A stretch of 64,000 nucleotides of DNA from Lachnospiraceae bacterium (GCA_017540605.1 JAFYAS010000023.1:1-64000); one strand, 5' to 3'; positions 15,155 to 30,296 are shown, counted from the first letter of the stretch. The notes: generated from the letters alone by a model not told the origin. Numbers and translations: made by a program.

Positions 15155-16585
15155 TTACTGAACCTTCTCAAGCCTTACATTCTTTATATGAATGGTGGCT
15201 GTAGAATCAGTTTTACCCATATTAAACTCTACTCTTGCCTTGTCGTCGGTCTCATTGGTCATGTCAAACTCGAACTCAAAGGTCTGATAGTCTGTAGTAA
15301 GATCAACAGAGGTATCAGGGAAATATCTGATCCAATCAACCTCAGGAGCTGTAACTGCTGCCTTCATGGTTCTGGCCTCATCTGCCTTTGCTTCAAATGA
15401 ATACTTGTACTTGCAGCCCTTCTCGCAAGGCATGTTGGGCTGAACAAGCTGGATAGAATACTCCTCAGAACCTGCGTTGGTTGTAGAGATCACGATCTCT
15501 CCATCCTTAATCTCAGCAGAACCCTCTCCACCTGAAAGCTGAAGGAATTTCCAATCGTTGTCATCGGTAAGATCCTCTGCATTTGCAAAATCACCGTTGG
15601 TCACGAAGTTTCCTGTCTCGTCTGCTTCCTTGAGATTTACTACTACCTCAGGCTTTGATACATTCTCATCATAAGAATCCTTCTGGAACATTCTGACATA
15701 GTCAACCTTCATAGCTGCTCTGTCATCAAATACTGTAGAATCATCAGGTGATCCGGGCCAGTCACCACCAACTGCCACATTAAGGATCACATGGAAGGGC
15801 TGATTGAAAGGTGCGGGATAAGGCTTCTCTTCCTCACCGTCAACCTTTGTAAACCAGTCATTTGCCTCAAAATACTGCTCACCGTCGCAGTACCAACGGA
15901 TTGCACCGGGCTCCCACTCTATAGCGAATGTATGATATTCGCTGGCAAAATCACCGCTTGCAAGTGTGTATGTTCCCTGCTTCTGCTTGTGAGGCTCTCC
16001 GAAATGAAGAGTTCCGTAAAGTGTATTAGTTGAGTTACCAAGTACCTCCATGATATCGATCTCACCGCACTTAGGCCACTGACCGTAGAACTGCTCGTCC
16101 TGAGGCATCATCCAGAAAGCGGGAAGGAATCCCTGTCCCTCGGGTACCTTAAGTCTTGCTTCGATACGTCCGTACTTGATATCGTGCTTGTTCTGTGTAT
16201 TTACACGTCCTGACTTGTAGCTAACCTTGCCATCCTCTTCGATCTTCACGGGCTGGATCACAAGCTCGCCATCCTTTAAAAATGCATACTCATCTGTGGG
16301 CACATATTCCTGAAGCTCGTTGTTAACCCAACCTACCTCGTGCTCCTCGTAATTCCAATCAGCCTCATTTAACTTGTCGCCGTTGAACTCATCGTGCCAC
16401 ACCAAATTGTAGCCCTCGGGAATCTCAAAATCCACAACATCCTCGGTAGAAGCAGCTTCTTCGCTTGCTGCCGTTGTCTCTCCGCCTGTATTGCCCGAAT
16501 CCTTGGTGCCACAGCCTGTAAAGCTTGCTGCAAGCATCATTGATGCAAGCAAAAATGCAGAAACTCTCTTGATACTTCTTCGCAT
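15155..16585 (-). CDS. Secreted GH16 endo-beta-glucanase lipoprotein with C-terminal carbohydrate-binding domain
   Basis: A 476-residue lipoprotein (lipobox AASFTGC, Cys25) with a Ser/Thr/Glu-rich spacer. Residues ~58-305 are a glycoside hydrolase family 16 domain. The catalytic motif is GEIDIMEVLGN, with the nucleophile and acid/base Glu either side of the assisting Asp; other family marks are WHDEFNG, W..EEHEVGWVNNELQEY, FWMMP and the ending FQKDSY. Residues ~325-476 resemble a CBM4/9-type beta-sandwich (NGDFANAEDLT...). GH16 enzymes cleave beta-1,3 or mixed beta-1,3-1,4 glucans; laminarin/lichenan is the best guess. The gene stands alone with its own terminator, a TAGGAGG ribosome site, and a palindrome in its leader. 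Confidence 0.9.
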   Translation of the reverse strand: MRRSIKRVSAFLLASMMLAASFTGCGTKDSGNTGGETTAASEEAASTEDVVDFEIPEGYNLVWHDEFNGDKLNEADWNYEEHEVGWVNNELQEYVPTDEYAFLKDGELVIQPVKIEEDGKVSYKSGRVNTQNKHDIKYGRIEARLKVPEGQGFLPAFWMMPQDEQFYGQWPKCGEIDIMEVLGNSTNTLYGTLHFGEPHKQKQGTYTLASGDFASEYHTFAIEWEPGAIRWYCDGEQYFEANDWFTKVDGEEEKPYPAPFNQPFHVILNVAVGGDWPGSPDDSTVFDDRAAMKVDYVRMFQKDSYDENVSKPEVVVNLKEADETGNFVTNGDFANAEDLTDDNDWKFLQLSGGEGSAEIKDGEIVISTTNAGSEEYSIQLVQPNMPCEKGCKYKYSFEAKADEARTMKAAVTAPEVDWIRYFPDTSVDLTTDYQTFEFEFDMTNETDDKARVEFNMGKTDSTATIHIKNVRLEKVQ

Positions 16586-16617
16586 TTTTCCTACCTCCTA
16601 AAAAATATTCATACCTC

Positions 16618-16641
16618 TTGGTTCGGATAGCCCATCCGAAC
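16618..16641. promoter_or_regulatory. Perfect 8-bp palindrome upstream of the GH16 gene
   Basis: GTTCGGAT and ATCCGAAC flank a 5-nt centre about 40 nt upstream of the start codon. It may be an operator for a sugar-responsive repressor or an mRNA hairpin; no T-run follows it. Confidence 0.45.
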
Positions 16642-16720
16642 ACATCTCTTGTATTTACTAATATATGAAACTTCTTTGTTTTGATATATCATTTTCATTA
16701 CAAATATATTGTTATTTTTA

Positions 16721-17959
16721 CTATTCCTGACGAAGCGCTTCTATAGGACTAAGCTTTGCAGCTTTTCTCGCAGGATAAATACCGAAGAACAGTCCCACAG
16801 CCGTCGAAAAAAGCGAAGCAAGAAGCACAGTCTTAAGGCTTAACGATGGAGTAAATTCCATATTCGGAACATAAGCACTTATGATCCTTGCTATCAAAAA
16901 TGCACCTCCGATACCGAAAAGAATACCGATAAGTCCGCCTATCAAAGTAATAAATGCAGACTCCGCCAAAAACTGAACCGTGATAGAACCGGTCTTAGCT
17001 CCCAAAGCCTTTCTGATTCCAATCTCTCTGGTCCTTTCTGTTACGGATACCAACATGATGTTCATCACGCCGATACCACCAACCAAAAGCGAGATAGAAG
17101 CTACAAACGAAACAAAGGCTGTGATCAGGTTAACCACACTGTTAACCTTATTCATTATATCATCAAAGCTTGAAAACATATAGGCATCCTTGCCCTTTGC
17201 ATTGTGCTTAGATTCCAGATAAGCTATGATTCCATTACAGAGTATCTGGGAATCAGCTTTACCGTCTTTCAAAACATAAAAGGAATCATATTCACTCTCA
17301 TCACTTATTCCAAGCTGTCTGCTTATAACCTTGGGATGTGTATATATCTCCACGCTGGGCGTAAGTCCAAGCATGGAAACAACTCCGCCCTTGTCTTTTG
17401 CTTTGGCTACTCCGCAAACAGTGAACTTCACAGGAAGCTTTCCGTTTAGTTTAACAGAAAATTCCATACCACAAACATTGGTGGATCCAAACATACTGAT
17501 GGCACTTTCTTCTCCTATGATGGCATAGCCCTTGGAAATGTCTGCGTTGCTGTCATTATATGCTCTTCCGTACACATAATCATTATCAAGGATCAATAAC
17601 CCATCAGAATTCAACGCATACAGATTGGCCTCAAAATCTCCCCTCTTGGTACTTAAATTGCCGGGATACGCCTCCTGAGTAGCCACCGCCTTTACTCCCG
17701 GTAACGCACGGATATGATCAAGATCCTCATCATTTACCATATACTTATCCTCGGACTTTAACACCATAAAAGCGATCTGCCCCTGCCCTATATCTCCAAG
17801 AGTTGTGGAGATCAGATTCGTAGCGCCCCGACCTATGGAAATAATAAGTATGACCGAAGAAATACCTATGATGATGCCAAGCATCGTAAGAAGAGTTCGT
17901 ACCTTATTTGCCCAAATGTTCATCAGGGCCATTTTTATATATTCACCCAATTGTGTCAT
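16721..17959 (-). CDS. MacB-type ABC transporter permease (FtsX domain)
   Basis: A 412-residue membrane protein. One helix lies near residues 20-42, then a ~230-residue extracellular MacB-type periplasmic-core domain, then three C-terminal helices of the FtsX fold (VGGIGVMNIMLVSVTERTREIGIRKALGAK... and GIYPARKAAKLSPIEALRQE at the end). MacB-like permeases act by mechanotransmission, pushing lipoproteins, peptides or antibiotics out. It is the last gene of a three-gene operon with the ATPase (19509-20201) and the adaptor (17973-19508). The substrate is unknown; peptide or drug export is the usual role in Firmicutes. Confidence 0.9.
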   Translation of the reverse strand: MTQLGEYIKMALMNIWANKVRTLLTMLGIIIGISSVILIISIGRGATNLISTTLGDIGQGQIAFMVLKSEDKYMVNDEDLDHIRALPGVKAVATQEAYPGNLSTKRGDFEANLYALNSDGLLILDNDYVYGRAYNDSNADISKGYAIIGEESAISMFGSTNVCGMEFSVKLNGKLPVKFTVCGVAKAKDKGGVVSMLGLTPSVEIYTHPKVISRQLGISDESEYDSFYVLKDGKADSQILCNGIIAYLESKHNAKGKDAYMFSSFDDIMNKVNSVVNLITAFVSFVASISLLVGGIGVMNIMLVSVTERTREIGIRKALGAKTGSITVQFLAESAFITLIGGLIGILFGIGGAFLIARIISAYVPNMEFTPSLSLKTVLLASLFSTAVGLFFGIYPARKAAKLSPIEALRQE

Positions 17960-17972
17960 AATGATACTCCAA

Positions 17973-19508
17973 TTACTGCTTCATGTTTGCTGTAGATATC
18001 TCAGGTGTGAAGGGGGCTCCGGGCTTCATATCCTTTGTTATGCTCTTGATTATCTTGTCGCCCTCTTTTAATCCTTCCGTCACCTCATAATAATCATCAG
18101 AAGCCAATCCAAGCTTTACATCTTTTCTCTGCAAAATATTCTGAGGATCAATTTCGAGGACATAATCTCCGTCCACATCAGAGCACAAAGCATCATAGGG
18201 AATGACCAAAGCATCCTTGGCTTCTCCGATAAACAGATAAGCCTTTGCCGATACTCCTATGTAGATATTGTCATCAGGATCGTCAAGAAGCAATGTTCCC
18301 ACTATATTTCCATTACCCGTATCCTTACCGAGAAGATTGGATTCCGATGCAATCCTGCTTATAGAATCAACCTTGCCGCTATAGGTATTTCCTCCGATAA
18401 CAACTCTTGCCTTCTGGCCTTCATTGACCACACCAAGGGAATCCTCGGATACTGTGAATCTGACACCTATCTTCTTAGAATCGATAGCCGTAAACAGAGT
18501 CTGACCCTCACTTGCATATGACCCTACCATAGCGGAGACATTGGAAATGATACCATCAAATTCAGCTACTATTCCGGCCTTTGCCTCATTATAACTCTTC
18601 TCAGCGTCCTCAACATCACGATCAGTCATCTCGTTGGCCACCTCGATCTGTACCCTTGAACTATTTGAGATCTTCACATCCTCGTTGGCCGATATAATTC
18701 CCTCTTCCTTGGCAAGATCAGATTGAAGCTCTGTATATTTCTCGTTCTTCGTAGCAATCTTTTTGTTTAATTTTTTCATCTTCTCAGAAAGCTCTTCAGC
18801 TTTCTTTTTAGCTTTCGGGTCTCCTGCTGCCGCTTTTGTCTGATATTCTTCAAGCTTTTTTTGCTGATCAGAAAGCTCATCATTCATCTTTTCAAGATCA
18901 GCCTTAAGTGTCTTTACCTGAGCTTTCAATCTTTTCGCCTTTGTCTTTGCAGACGCAAGCTTTTCCTTGGCTTCTCTTACATTGTCATAGGCAGAATTGT
19001 TGCTTGCCTTTTCAGATCTCGCACGAAGCTTTACCTTGTCAAGATTGTCTCCCAGATCGGATTCGTCATATACAAGTAGAATATCGCCTTTCTTTACCAG
19101 CTGTCCCTGCTTTACCCTCACCTCAGCTATCTTTGCCGTAACAGGTGATGTATAGGCTTTTTCATCTACTCCCACAACACTTCCGGTAGTAACGATCTCC
19201 TGCTTGATATCAGACTTTATAACTGTATAAGTGCTGTCTCCTGCCAAAGCACCCACAAGCTTATTCATATCGAGATTCTTTGTGAGCACATAGGGAAGAA
19301 CAACTACCAAACACACAATAAGGATCACAGCAAGAATAAAAAGAAGCAGGCAACCATTCGCCCCCTTTTTCTTTTCACCGTTCTTTGCTCTGGCTCTTTT
19401 CTTTTTACCAAGCCTAGGTTCTGCTTTTTTAACAACTCCGACCTGTTCGTTGACTCCGGGCTGTTCCTTTTCTTTATTTTCAACTTCTTTTATATTTACT
19501 TCGCTCAC
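17973..19508 (-). CDS. MacA/HlyD-family efflux adaptor
   Basis: A 511-residue membrane-anchored adaptor. A basic, disordered N-terminal ~55 residues precedes one membrane helix (LLLFILAVILIVCLVVVLPY). Then come lipoyl/barrel-sandwich halves (residues ~105-150 and ~320-360) split by a long coiled-coil hairpin rich in Lys/Glu (residues ~160-290), and a beta-barrel plus C-terminal domain. The GTG start immediately follows the TAG of the ATPase gene. In a monoderm cell the adaptor cannot reach an outer membrane and probably forms a gate on the outer face of the MacB-like permease, as proposed for similar Gram-positive tripartite-like systems. Confidence 0.9.
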   Translation of the reverse strand: MSEVNIKEVENKEKEQPGVNEQVGVVKKAEPRLGKKKRARAKNGEKKKGANGCLLLFILAVILIVCLVVVLPYVLTKNLDMNKLVGALAGDSTYTVIKSDIKQEIVTTGSVVGVDEKAYTSPVTAKIAEVRVKQGQLVKKGDILLVYDESDLGDNLDKVKLRARSEKASNNSAYDNVREAKEKLASAKTKAKRLKAQVKTLKADLEKMNDELSDQQKKLEEYQTKAAAGDPKAKKKAEELSEKMKKLNKKIATKNEKYTELQSDLAKEEGIISANEDVKISNSSRVQIEVANEMTDRDVEDAEKSYNEAKAGIVAEFDGIISNVSAMVGSYASEGQTLFTAIDSKKIGVRFTVSEDSLGVVNEGQKARVVIGGNTYSGKVDSISRIASESNLLGKDTGNGNIVGTLLLDDPDDNIYIGVSAKAYLFIGEAKDALVIPYDALCSDVDGDYVLEIDPQNILQRKDVKLGLASDDYYEVTEGLKEGDKIIKSITKDMKPGAPFTPEISTANMKQ

Positions 19509-20201
19509 CTAAGAATCCTCCCTCACAAAATCCTCTACTATCTTTCCATCCATGATCCTCACCACTCGTCTTGCAGTTTCAGCAATGGAATCATCATGAG
19601 TGATCAGAACAATCGTATTACCCTGCTTATTAAGTTCATCTAATATATTCATGATATCTCTTGTAGATTTCGAATCAAGATTGCCTGTTGGCTCATCTGC
19701 AAGTATAAGAGGAGGTGATGCCGCTATAGCTCTTGCGATGGCAACCCTTTGTTGCTGACCTCCACTCATCTCAGAAGGCTTGTGTTTCATTCTGTCACCT
19801 AGGCCCACCTTATTCAGAGCCTCACTTGCGAGCAATCTTCTTTTTGATCTGTCTACTCCTCTGTAAATGAGAGGTAATTCCACATTCTCAAGGGCATTTA
19901 GATTGGGGATCAGGTTGAAGCCCTGAAAAATAAACCCTATACTCTTGTTCCTCACATCTGAAAGTTCATTGTCAGTAAGGTCAGACACATCCCGACCATT
20001 AAGTATATATGTACCTTCTGTGGGAACATCAAGACATCCTAGCATATTCATGAGGGTCGACTTTCCCGAGCCTGAATGTCCGATAATAGCAACAAACTCG
20101 CCCTTCAGCACCTTGAGGCTCACTCCGTCAAGAGCACGAACCTCGTTTTCTCCCGGATTGTATATCTTATACATTTCTTTTACTTCTATCAAAGCATCCA
20201 T
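19509..20201 (-). CDS. MacB/LolD-type ABC transporter ATP-binding protein
   Basis: A 230-residue cytoplasmic ATPase with Walker A (GHSGSGKST), Q-loop (FIFQGFNLIPNL), signature (MSGGQQQR), Walker B (LILADEPTGNLDS) and switch His (LITHDD). These are hallmark sequences of the LolD/MacB subfamily. It is the first gene of the exporter operon and abuts the adaptor gene. The separate ATPase and permease, rather than one fused MacB chain, is the usual Gram-positive arrangement. Confidence 0.93.
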   Translation of the reverse strand: MDALIEVKEMYKIYNPGENEVRALDGVSLKVLKGEFVAIIGHSGSGKSTLMNMLGCLDVPTEGTYILNGRDVSDLTDNELSDVRNKSIGFIFQGFNLIPNLNALENVELPLIYRGVDRSKRRLLASEALNKVGLGDRMKHKPSEMSGGQQQRVAIARAIAASPPLILADEPTGNLDSKSTRDIMNILDELNKQGNTIVLITHDDSIAETARRVVRIMDGKIVEDFVREDS

Positions 20202-20222
20202 AATTAATCCCTATCAAATGCA

Positions 20223-20250
20223 ATGAGAGGCAATGTTACTTGCCTCTCAT
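20223..20250 (-). terminator. Hairpin between the chemoreceptor gene and the exporter operon
   Basis: An 11-bp perfect stem (ATGAGAGGCAA / TTGCCTCTCAT) downstream of the soluble chemoreceptor. The following sequence is only moderately T-rich, so termination may be partial. Confidence 0.6.
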
Positions 20251-20279
20251 CATAAGAGTTTAAAACATAATTAATTCTT

Positions 20280-21707
20280 TTATTTATAAAGTGTTCCGGC
20301 CATATTTCCTATATCATCGGCAAAATCACGAAGCTTGTCTATGGTCGCATCGATCTCTTCCATCTCCGCATTCTCAGTCTGTACATTCTCACTGATAGCC
20401 GAAATCTTGGTAAGCATATCTTTAACAGATCCGTTCATCTCATTGAGAATACCGGAAATGTGATCGGTAGTCTCCTTGGTAGAGCCTGCAAGTTTTGATA
20501 CCTCGCTGGCAACAACCGCAAATCCGCGTCCTGCCTCACCTGCTCTGGCAGCCTCTATACTGGCGTTCAAAGAAAGAAGGTTGGTCTGATCTGCAATGCT
20601 TTGGATACTACTGATGATACTCATGGAATCATCAACCGAACGCTCAATATCCTTAGCTGAATTCGTGATATCAAACTGTCTCTCTGTAACCTCCTGCATC
20701 TGTCTGGTAGCAGAATCTACAGTTACAGCAATATCATTAAGTCCATCGCGAAGAGACTGGATATTGGGGGCCATCTCCTCTTCAAAACGAAGTCTGTTCT
20801 GCTTTTGCTCGCTGATATCAAGGATAGTTCCTGCAGCCATAAGAGGTGTGGTCTTGTCCTTCGACCATACAACATAGCTTGATGCACGGGTCCATACCCA
20901 ATGTCCGTCCTTATGCTTTATGCGATATTCCATATCGAATACTGTCGTGCCGGAAGGATCTGAAAGCTGCTTAGCCATAGCCTCTGATGCAGCTCCCACA
21001 TCATCGGGATGTATCCTTACTATCCAAGACTGCATGATATCAGGGAAATCATTGGATCCGTTAAAACCAAGTATCTTCTTGAACTGATCCGAATAAACCA
21101 TGGGAGAGTTGGGATCATCTATGGCATACTTAGTAAGATCCATACTCCAGCTTCCCTCAAGCATCATCTTGTCAACAGCGAACTGTCTTCTCTGACCTAC
21201 CTCAAGCTGTTCAGCAACCTTGGTCTGTTCATCTATATCTGTAAATGTACCTACAAATACGATAGGAGTTCCGTCAGGCTTTCTGATACACTCACCTGCC
21301 GCATGGAAAAGCTTGTAGCCATCATGCTTAGTAAGTAAATGATAATCAATATCATACTTAGTGCGATTGGTCTTGTCAGCTTCTGCAGCACCATACGCTC
21401 CGAAAACCGCTTCCATCTCCTCAGGCTTGATGATCTTTGCAAGACTATCCAAGCTATCCTCAAGCTCTGTTTTGGAATAACCCAGCATCCTTCTGAACTC
21501 ATCGGAATAAACCGCCCTTTCATTGACACCCTGCTCATTGTAATATGATGCCCATATTCCCAAATGTGTGCTGTTATTTACAGCTTCAAGCATATCCCTG
21601 TTAAGCTTCGCTTCCTTCTTTGCATCTTCAAGCTCTTCCTTTAATGCTGCTATCTCGGCCTCTAATAGCTCAACTCTTGAATTCCCCGCTGATGTTTTTC
21701 CAAACAT
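20280..21707 (-). CDS. Soluble PAS-PAS methyl-accepting chemotaxis protein
   Basis: The start is placed at the ATG at 21707 ([10 protein letters not shown]), 7 nt after GGGAGGT; the TTG five codons earlier overlaps that site. The 475-residue protein has a coiled coil (~10-40), two PAS_3 domains (~45-165 and ~175-300, the second ending [13 protein letters not shown]), then a shortened signalling domain (~330-475) with the conserved hairpin tip [25 protein letters not shown] split here as [10 protein letters not shown] and [14 protein letters not shown]. There are no membrane helices, so it senses an intracellular cue (redox, ligand or light) and talks to CheA/CheW. No chemotaxis kinase is in the window. 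Confidence 0.88.
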   Translation of the reverse strand: MFGKTSAGNSRVELLEAEIAALKEELEDAKKEAKLNRDMLEAVNNSTHLGIWASYYNEQGVNERAVYSDEFRRMLGYSKTELEDSLDSLAKIIKPEEMEAVFGAYGAAEADKTNRTKYDIDYHLLTKHDGYKLFHAAGECIRKPDGTPIVFVGTFTDIDEQTKVAEQLEVGQRRQFAVDKMMLEGSWSMDLTKYAIDDPNSPMVYSDQFKKILGFNGSNDFPDIMQSWIVRIHPDDVGAASEAMAKQLSDPSGTTVFDMEYRIKHKDGHWVWTRASSYVVWSKDKTTPLMAAGTILDISEQKQNRLRFEEEMAPNIQSLRDGLNDIAVTVDSATRQMQEVTERQFDITNSAKDIERSVDDSMSIISSIQSIADQTNLLSLNASIEAARAGEAGRGFAVVASEVSKLAGSTKETTDHISGILNEMNGSVKDMLTKISAISENVQTENAEMEEIDATIDKLRDFADDIGNMAGTLYK

Positions 21708-21795
21708 ATCGCTACCTCCCAACTACCCTTTATTATAGGATCTATAGGTTCACCAATATGTTTATTTTACCAAAAAATACACAAAAATACAACAA

Positions 21796-22461
21796 TTATT
21801 TGTTATTTTCAGCCAAATACTCCTTCATGATCTCTACTGTCGCACTGGTTCCAAGTCTATTGGCTCCGGCCTCGATCATAGCCTTTGCTGTCTTTAAATC
21901 TCTGATTCCTCCGGATGCCTTAACCAAAGCTTCTTTTCCAACAGTTTCCTTCATAAACTTTACATCCGAGACAGTCGCTCCACCTGTTGAAAAACCTGTT
22001 GAAGTCTTAATAAAATCAGCTCCGGCCTCGATAGCTGCCAGACAGGCTCTTCTCTTTTCATCCTCAGTCAAAAGACAGGTCTCAATGATAACCTTTAAAA
22101 GCACCTCTTCTCCACATGCCTTTCTCACTTCACTTATATCATATATCACATAGTCATCCTCGCCCTCTTTTAAAGCTCCGACATTGATGACCATATCAAT
22201 CTCGTCAGCTCCATCCTCTACTGCCTGCTTTGCCTCAAAGGCTTTTGCTTTTGTACTCATTGAACCAAGAGGAAATCCCACAACAGTACATACATCAACA
22301 TCCGTATCCTCCAAGCAATCCGCCGCAATGGCAGTGTAGCCCGAGTTCACACAAACAGATGCGAAGCCATATTCCTTCGCCTCTTCACATAGTTTTTTTA
22401 TATCAGCCTCAGTCGCCTCAGGCTTAAGATTAGTATGATCAAAATATCCTGCAAATTCCAT
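21796..22461 (-). CDS. deoC: Deoxyribose-phosphate aldolase
   Basis: A 221-residue class I aldolase that splits 2-deoxyribose-5-phosphate into glyceraldehyde-3-phosphate and acetaldehyde in deoxynucleoside salvage. The Schiff-base lysine lies in [10 protein letters not shown], and the other catalytic residues in [10 protein letters not shown] and [10 protein letters not shown]. Length matches the family. It follows the rpoC terminator by a short gap and has an AGGAAAGG ribosome site. No other deo genes are nearby. Confidence 0.95.
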   Translation of the reverse strand: MEFAGYFDHTNLKPEATEADIKKLCEEAKEYGFASVCVNSGYTAIAADCLEDTDVDVCTVVGFPLGSMSTKAKAFEAKQAVEDGADEIDMVINVGALKEGEDDYVIYDISEVRKACGEEVLLKVIIETCLLTEDEKRRACLAAIEAGADFIKTSTGFSTGGATVSDVKFMKETVGKEALVKASGGIRDLKTAKAMIEAGANRLGTSATVEIMKEYLAENNK

Positions 22462-22502
22462 TTTATTATCCTTTCCTAGACTAAATCATATCCTATAATT
22501 TT

Positions 22503-22540
22503 TTAAAAAGCACTGTGACCACAAAAGATCACAGTGCTTA
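22503..22540 (-). terminator. Terminator after rpoC
   Basis: A 13-bp stem (AAGCACTGTGATC / GGTCACAGTGCTT, one G-U) with a 6-nt loop, followed by TTT and an A/T-rich stretch, 12 nt after the rpoC stop. Confidence 0.85.
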
Positions 22541-22551
22541 ATTATTTTATA

Positions 22552-25500
22552 TTACTCTTCTGTATCATCCGAGGTAGTAGCCAACGCTTCCTCTGATACT
22601 AAAGCTTCTTCTGCCTCAGTCTCAGTAGCTTCAGCATCCGAAGTCTCATCCATATCATCAGTTTCGTCTACAGCTTCAACAGCCTCTATAGCATCATCTT
22701 CTTCAGAGAGATCGAGATCAAGGTCAATGACCTCTTCCTCCTCAGCCTCAGAGCTAAGAACTACCGAACGATAACGCTTCATACCTGTACCTGCAGGAAT
22801 GAGCTTACCGATAAGTACATTCTCCTTAAGACCGATAAGTGGATCTACCTTACCCTTTATAGCTGCATCAGTAAGAACCTTGGTAGTCTCCTGGAATGAA
22901 GCAGCCGAAAGGAATGAGCTTGTAGCAAGAGATGCCTTTGTGATACCGAGCATAACCTGAGTACCCTGAATAGGCTGCTTACCCTCAGCGGTAAGTCTTG
23001 CATTCTCCTCTTCGTAATCAAGTACATTGATCTGTGATCCGGGAAGATAGCTTGAATCTCCACCATCCTCTACACGAACCTTCTTAAGCATCTGACGAAC
23101 GATAACCTCGATATGCTTATCATTGATATCAACACCCTGAAGTCTGTATACACGCTGTACCTCACGGATCATATAATCCTGAACAGCACGAACACCCTTG
23201 ATCTTCAAGATATCATGAGGATTTACAGAACCCTCTGTAAGCTCGTCACCGGCCTCAAGTATCTGACCGTCCATAACCTTTATACGAGAACCGTAAGGGA
23301 TAAGATAGGTCTTAGCCTCTCCTGTCTCCTTGTTGGTTACGATAACTTCACGTTTCTTCTTGGTATCACTGATGGTAACCTCACCGGGGATCTCAGTGAT
23401 GATCGCAAGTCCCTTGGGCTTACGAGCCTCGAAGAGCTCCTCGACTCTGGGAAGACCCTGTGTAATATCGCCACCGGCAACACCACCGGTATGGAAGGTA
23501 CGCATGGTAAGCTGTGTACCGGGCTCACCGATAGACTGAGCGGCTATGATACCTACAGCCTCACCTACCTGTACAGCCTGTCCTGTTGCCATGTTGGCAC
23601 CATAACACTTTGCACAGATACCGATGTGTGAACGACATGTAAGGATAGTTCTGATCTTTAACTTCTTGATGGGACCTCCATCCTCAGCCACACCATTTTC
23701 TATAATATCAGCCGCTCTCTTGGGCGTGATCATATGATTGTGCTTAACGATCATCCTGCCCTCGGCGTCAAATACGTCAACAGCTGTATAACGTCCGGTG
23801 ATACGCTCTTCAAAGCTCTCAATAAGCTCATCACCACTCATATATGCCTCGACTGTCATGCCGGGAATCTCATCATCCATGCTTGCTCTACAATCAACCT
23901 CACGAATGATCAGGTTCTGAGAAACATCAACAAGACGTCTGGTCAAATAACCTGAGTCCGCTGTACGAAGAGCGGTATCGGAAAGTCCTTTACGAGCACC
24001 GTGTGCGGAAATGAAGTACTCCAAAACGTCAAGACCTTCACGGAAGTTAGACTTGATAGGAAGCTCGATGGTACGACCTGTTGTATCGGCCATAAGTCCA
24101 CGCATACCTGCAAGCTGCTTGATCTGCTGATCGGAACCACGGGCTCCTGAGTCAGCCATCATCTTGATGTTGTTGTACTTATCAAGTCCGTCAAGAAGCT
24201 CCTTAGTAAGTTTCTTATCTGCTGTATCCCAGATCTCAACAACACTCTTATAACGCTCCTCGTCGGTCATCATACCACGTCTATACTGCTTATTGATATA
24301 ATCAACCGTCTCCTGAGCCTTCTCTAATATCTCTTCCTTAGCGGCAGGCACTGTCATATCCGATACGGAAACAGTGATAGCACTAAGAGTTGAATACTTG
24401 TAGCCTGTTCTCTTTATATCATCAAGAACCTCTGCAGTCTTGGTTGCACCATGGATATTGATGCACTTATCAAGGATATTCTTTAACTGTTTCTTTCCAA
24501 CAAGGAAATCTATCTCAGGCTTTAATGCATTCTCAGGCTTGGTTCTGTCAACAAATCCGAGATCCTGAGGTATGATCTCATTGAAGAGAAGTCTTCCGAG
24601 AGTTGATTCAACAACCTCTGATATCTCATTACCATCTGCATCCTTACCCTTTACTCTCACATTTATCCTTGAGTGAAGAGTGATCTCTTTATTCTCATAA
24701 GCAAGTATTGCCTCGTTCTTTGACTTGAAGAACTTGCCCTCACCCTTGTCCTTATACTTATCAATGGTCATATAGTAGATACCAAGTACCATATCCTGTG
24801 AAGGAACGGCAACAGGTGCACCATCTGAAGGTTTCAAGAGGTTATTGGGTGAAAGGAGAAGGAAACGACATTCTGCCTGAGCCTCTACCGAAAGAGGAAG
24901 GTGAACTGCCATCTGATCTCCGTCGAAGTCGGCGTTAAACGCTGTACATACAAGGGGATGAAGCTTAATAGCCTTACCCTCTACCAAAATAGGCTCAAAT
25001 GCCTGAATACCAAGTCTGTGAAGTGTCGGAGCACGGTTAAGCATTACAGGATGCTCCTTGATAACCTCCTCAAGCACATCCCAAACCTCTGACTTAAGCT
25101 GCTCTACCATCTTCTTGGCAGACTTTATATTCTGTGCAATACCATTTGCACAAAGCTCCTTCATAACGAAGGGCTTGAAAAGCTCGATAGCCATCTCCTT
25201 AGGGAGACCGCACTGATAAATCTTAAGCTCAGGACCAACGACAATAACCGAACGTCCTGAATAGTCAACACGCTTACCAAGAAGGTTCTGACGGAAACGT
25301 CCCTGCTTACCCTTTAACATATCTGAAAGCGACTTAAGTGCTCTGTTACCGGGACCTGTTACGGGACGACCGCGACGACCGTTATCGATAAGAGCATCTA
25401 CAGCCTCCTGAAGCATTCTCTTCTCATTTCTCACGATGATATCGGGAGCTCCAAGCTCAAGAAGCTTCTGTAATCTATTGTTACGATTGATGATACGACG

Positions 25501-26304
25501 ATAAAGATCATTAAGATCCGATGTAGCAAATCTACCACCATCGAGCTGTACCATAGGTCTGATATCGGGAGGGATAACAGGAACCACATCAAGTATCATC
25601 CATTCAGGCTTATTCTCTGAATCTCTGAAGGCCTCTACAACCTCAAGTCTCTTGATGATCCTTGCCCTCTTCTGTCCTGACGAATCCTTAAGCTCTGATT
25701 TAAGCTCAGCAGCCTCCTTCTCAAGATCAACTGCCTGCAAAAGCTCCTTTACTGCCTCTGCACCCATACCAACTCTAAAGGTATCATAACCATAGGTCTC
25801 TAATGCATCCTGGTACTCCTTCTCAGAAAGCACCTGCTTGTACATAAGTCCTGTCTCCCCTGCATCAAGCACAATGTATGATGCAAAATACAGAACCTTC
25901 TCAAGAACTCTGGGAGATATATCAAGCATAAGTCCCATACGGCTGGGAATACCCTTGAAATACCATATATGTGACACAGGAGCAGCGAGCTCGATGTGTC
26001 CCATTCTCTCACGACGAACGGATGCCTTGGTAACCTCAACTCCGCATCGATCGCAGACAACGCCCTTATATCTGATCTTCTTGTACTTACCGCAGTAGCA
26101 CTCCCAATCCTTGCTGGGACCGAAGATTTTTTCACAGAATAAACCCTTACGTTCAGGTTTCAATGTTCTATAGTTGATGGTCTCAGGCTTCTTTACCTCG
26201 CCGTGTGACCAACCTCTGATCGTATCCGGAGATGCCAGACCAATCTTGATGGAATCAAAGTTGATTGGCTGTTCATTTTCATTATCTCTGATATTGTTTG
26301 GCAT
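22552..26304 (-). CDS. rpoC: DNA-directed RNA polymerase subunit beta'
   Basis: A 1,250-residue polymerase subunit. The ATG at 26304 ([12 protein letters not shown]) is chosen for the AAGGAG 9 nt upstream. The N-terminal zinc site reads [20 protein letters not shown]. The catalytic magnesium loop is [14 protein letters not shown]; the second zinc cluster has [13 protein letters not shown]; and the trigger-loop region has [16 protein letters not shown]. The protein ends with a ~65-residue, strongly acidic tail (EEEEVID...ATTSDDTEE), encoded by 22552-22750. That is longer than usual and is matched by an acidic tail on RpoB. It lies 41 bp after rpoB in one operon. Confidence 0.98.
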   Translation of the reverse strand: MPNNIRDNENEQPINFDSIKIGLASPDTIRGWSHGEVKKPETINYRTLKPERKGLFCEKIFGPSKDWECYCGKYKKIRYKGVVCDRCGVEVTKASVRRERMGHIELAAPVSHIWYFKGIPSRMGLMLDISPRVLEKVLYFASYIVLDAGETGLMYKQVLSEKEYQDALETYGYDTFRVGMGAEAVKELLQAVDLEKEAAELKSELKDSSGQKRARIIKRLEVVEAFRDSENKPEWMILDVVPVIPPDIRPMVQLDGGRFATSDLNDLYRRIINRNNRLQKLLELGAPDIIVRNEKRMLQEAVDALIDNGRRGRPVTGPGNRALKSLSDMLKGKQGRFRQNLLGKRVDYSGRSVIVVGPELKIYQCGLPKEMAIELFKPFVMKELCANGIAQNIKSAKKMVEQLKSEVWDVLEEVIKEHPVMLNRAPTLHRLGIQAFEPILVEGKAIKLHPLVCTAFNADFDGDQMAVHLPLSVEAQAECRFLLLSPNNLLKPSDGAPVAVPSQDMVLGIYYMTIDKYKDKGEGKFFKSKNEAILAYENKEITLHSRINVRVKGKDADGNEISEVVESTLGRLLFNEIIPQDLGFVDRTKPENALKPEIDFLVGKKQLKNILDKCINIHGATKTAEVLDDIKRTGYKYSTLSAITVSVSDMTVPAAKEEILEKAQETVDYINKQYRRGMMTDEERYKSVVEIWDTADKKLTKELLDGLDKYNNIKMMADSGARGSDQQIKQLAGMRGLMADTTGRTIELPIKSNFREGLDVLEYFISAHGARKGLSDTALRTADSGYLTRRLVDVSQNLIIREVDCRASMDDEIPGMTVEAYMSGDELIESFEERITGRYTAVDVFDAEGRMIVKHNHMITPKRAADIIENGVAEDGGPIKKLKIRTILTCRSHIGICAKCYGANMATGQAVQVGEAVGIIAAQSIGEPGTQLTMRTFHTGGVAGGDITQGLPRVEELFEARKPKGLAIITEIPGEVTISDTKKKREVIVTNKETGEAKTYLIPYGSRIKVMDGQILEAGDELTEGSVNPHDILKIKGVRAVQDYMIREVQRVYRLQGVDINDKHIEVIVRQMLKKVRVEDGGDSSYLPGSQINVLDYEEENARLTAEGKQPIQGTQVMLGITKASLATSSFLSAASFQETTKVLTDAAIKGKVDPLIGLKENVLIGKLIPAGTGMKRYRSVVLSSEAEEEEVIDLDLDLSEEDDAIEAVEAVDETDDMDETSDAEATETEAEEALVSEEALATTSDDTEE

Positions 26305-26345
26305 TTTAAAGCTCTCCTTCCAATTTCCTTTTAGCAAATGAAATA

Positions 26346-30185
<3,840 letters not shown>

Positions 30186-30223
30186 GACGATTTCACTCCT
30201 TGAATTATTAATGAATAAAAGAA

Positions 30224-30253
30224 GAATAAATATAGCGTGAATGCTATTTATTC
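30224..30253 (-). promoter_or_regulatory. Leader hairpin 2 of rpoB mRNA
   Basis: GAATAAATAGC pairs with GCTATATTTATTC (2-nt bulge) around a 6-nt loop and is followed by TTCTTTTATT, so it could act as a weak attenuator about 40 nt before the rpoB start. Confidence 0.45.
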
Positions 30254-30254
30254 C

Positions 30255-30288
30255 GTCACAAGGGCGCACTTCACCCCATAATTGTGAC
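30255..30288 (-). promoter_or_regulatory. Leader hairpin 1 of rpoB mRNA
   Basis: Perfect 7-bp arms GTCACAA / TTGTGAC enclose about 20 nt, immediately downstream of the predicted rpoB transcription start and next to hairpin 2. Confidence 0.4.
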
Positions 30289-30296
30289 ATTCTACT

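Noticed and set aside
23113..23631. 172-codon plus-strand open frame opposite rpoC, and similar frames opposite rpoB, atpG and rplL
   Set aside because: Antisense shadows of highly conserved genes with no start signals.
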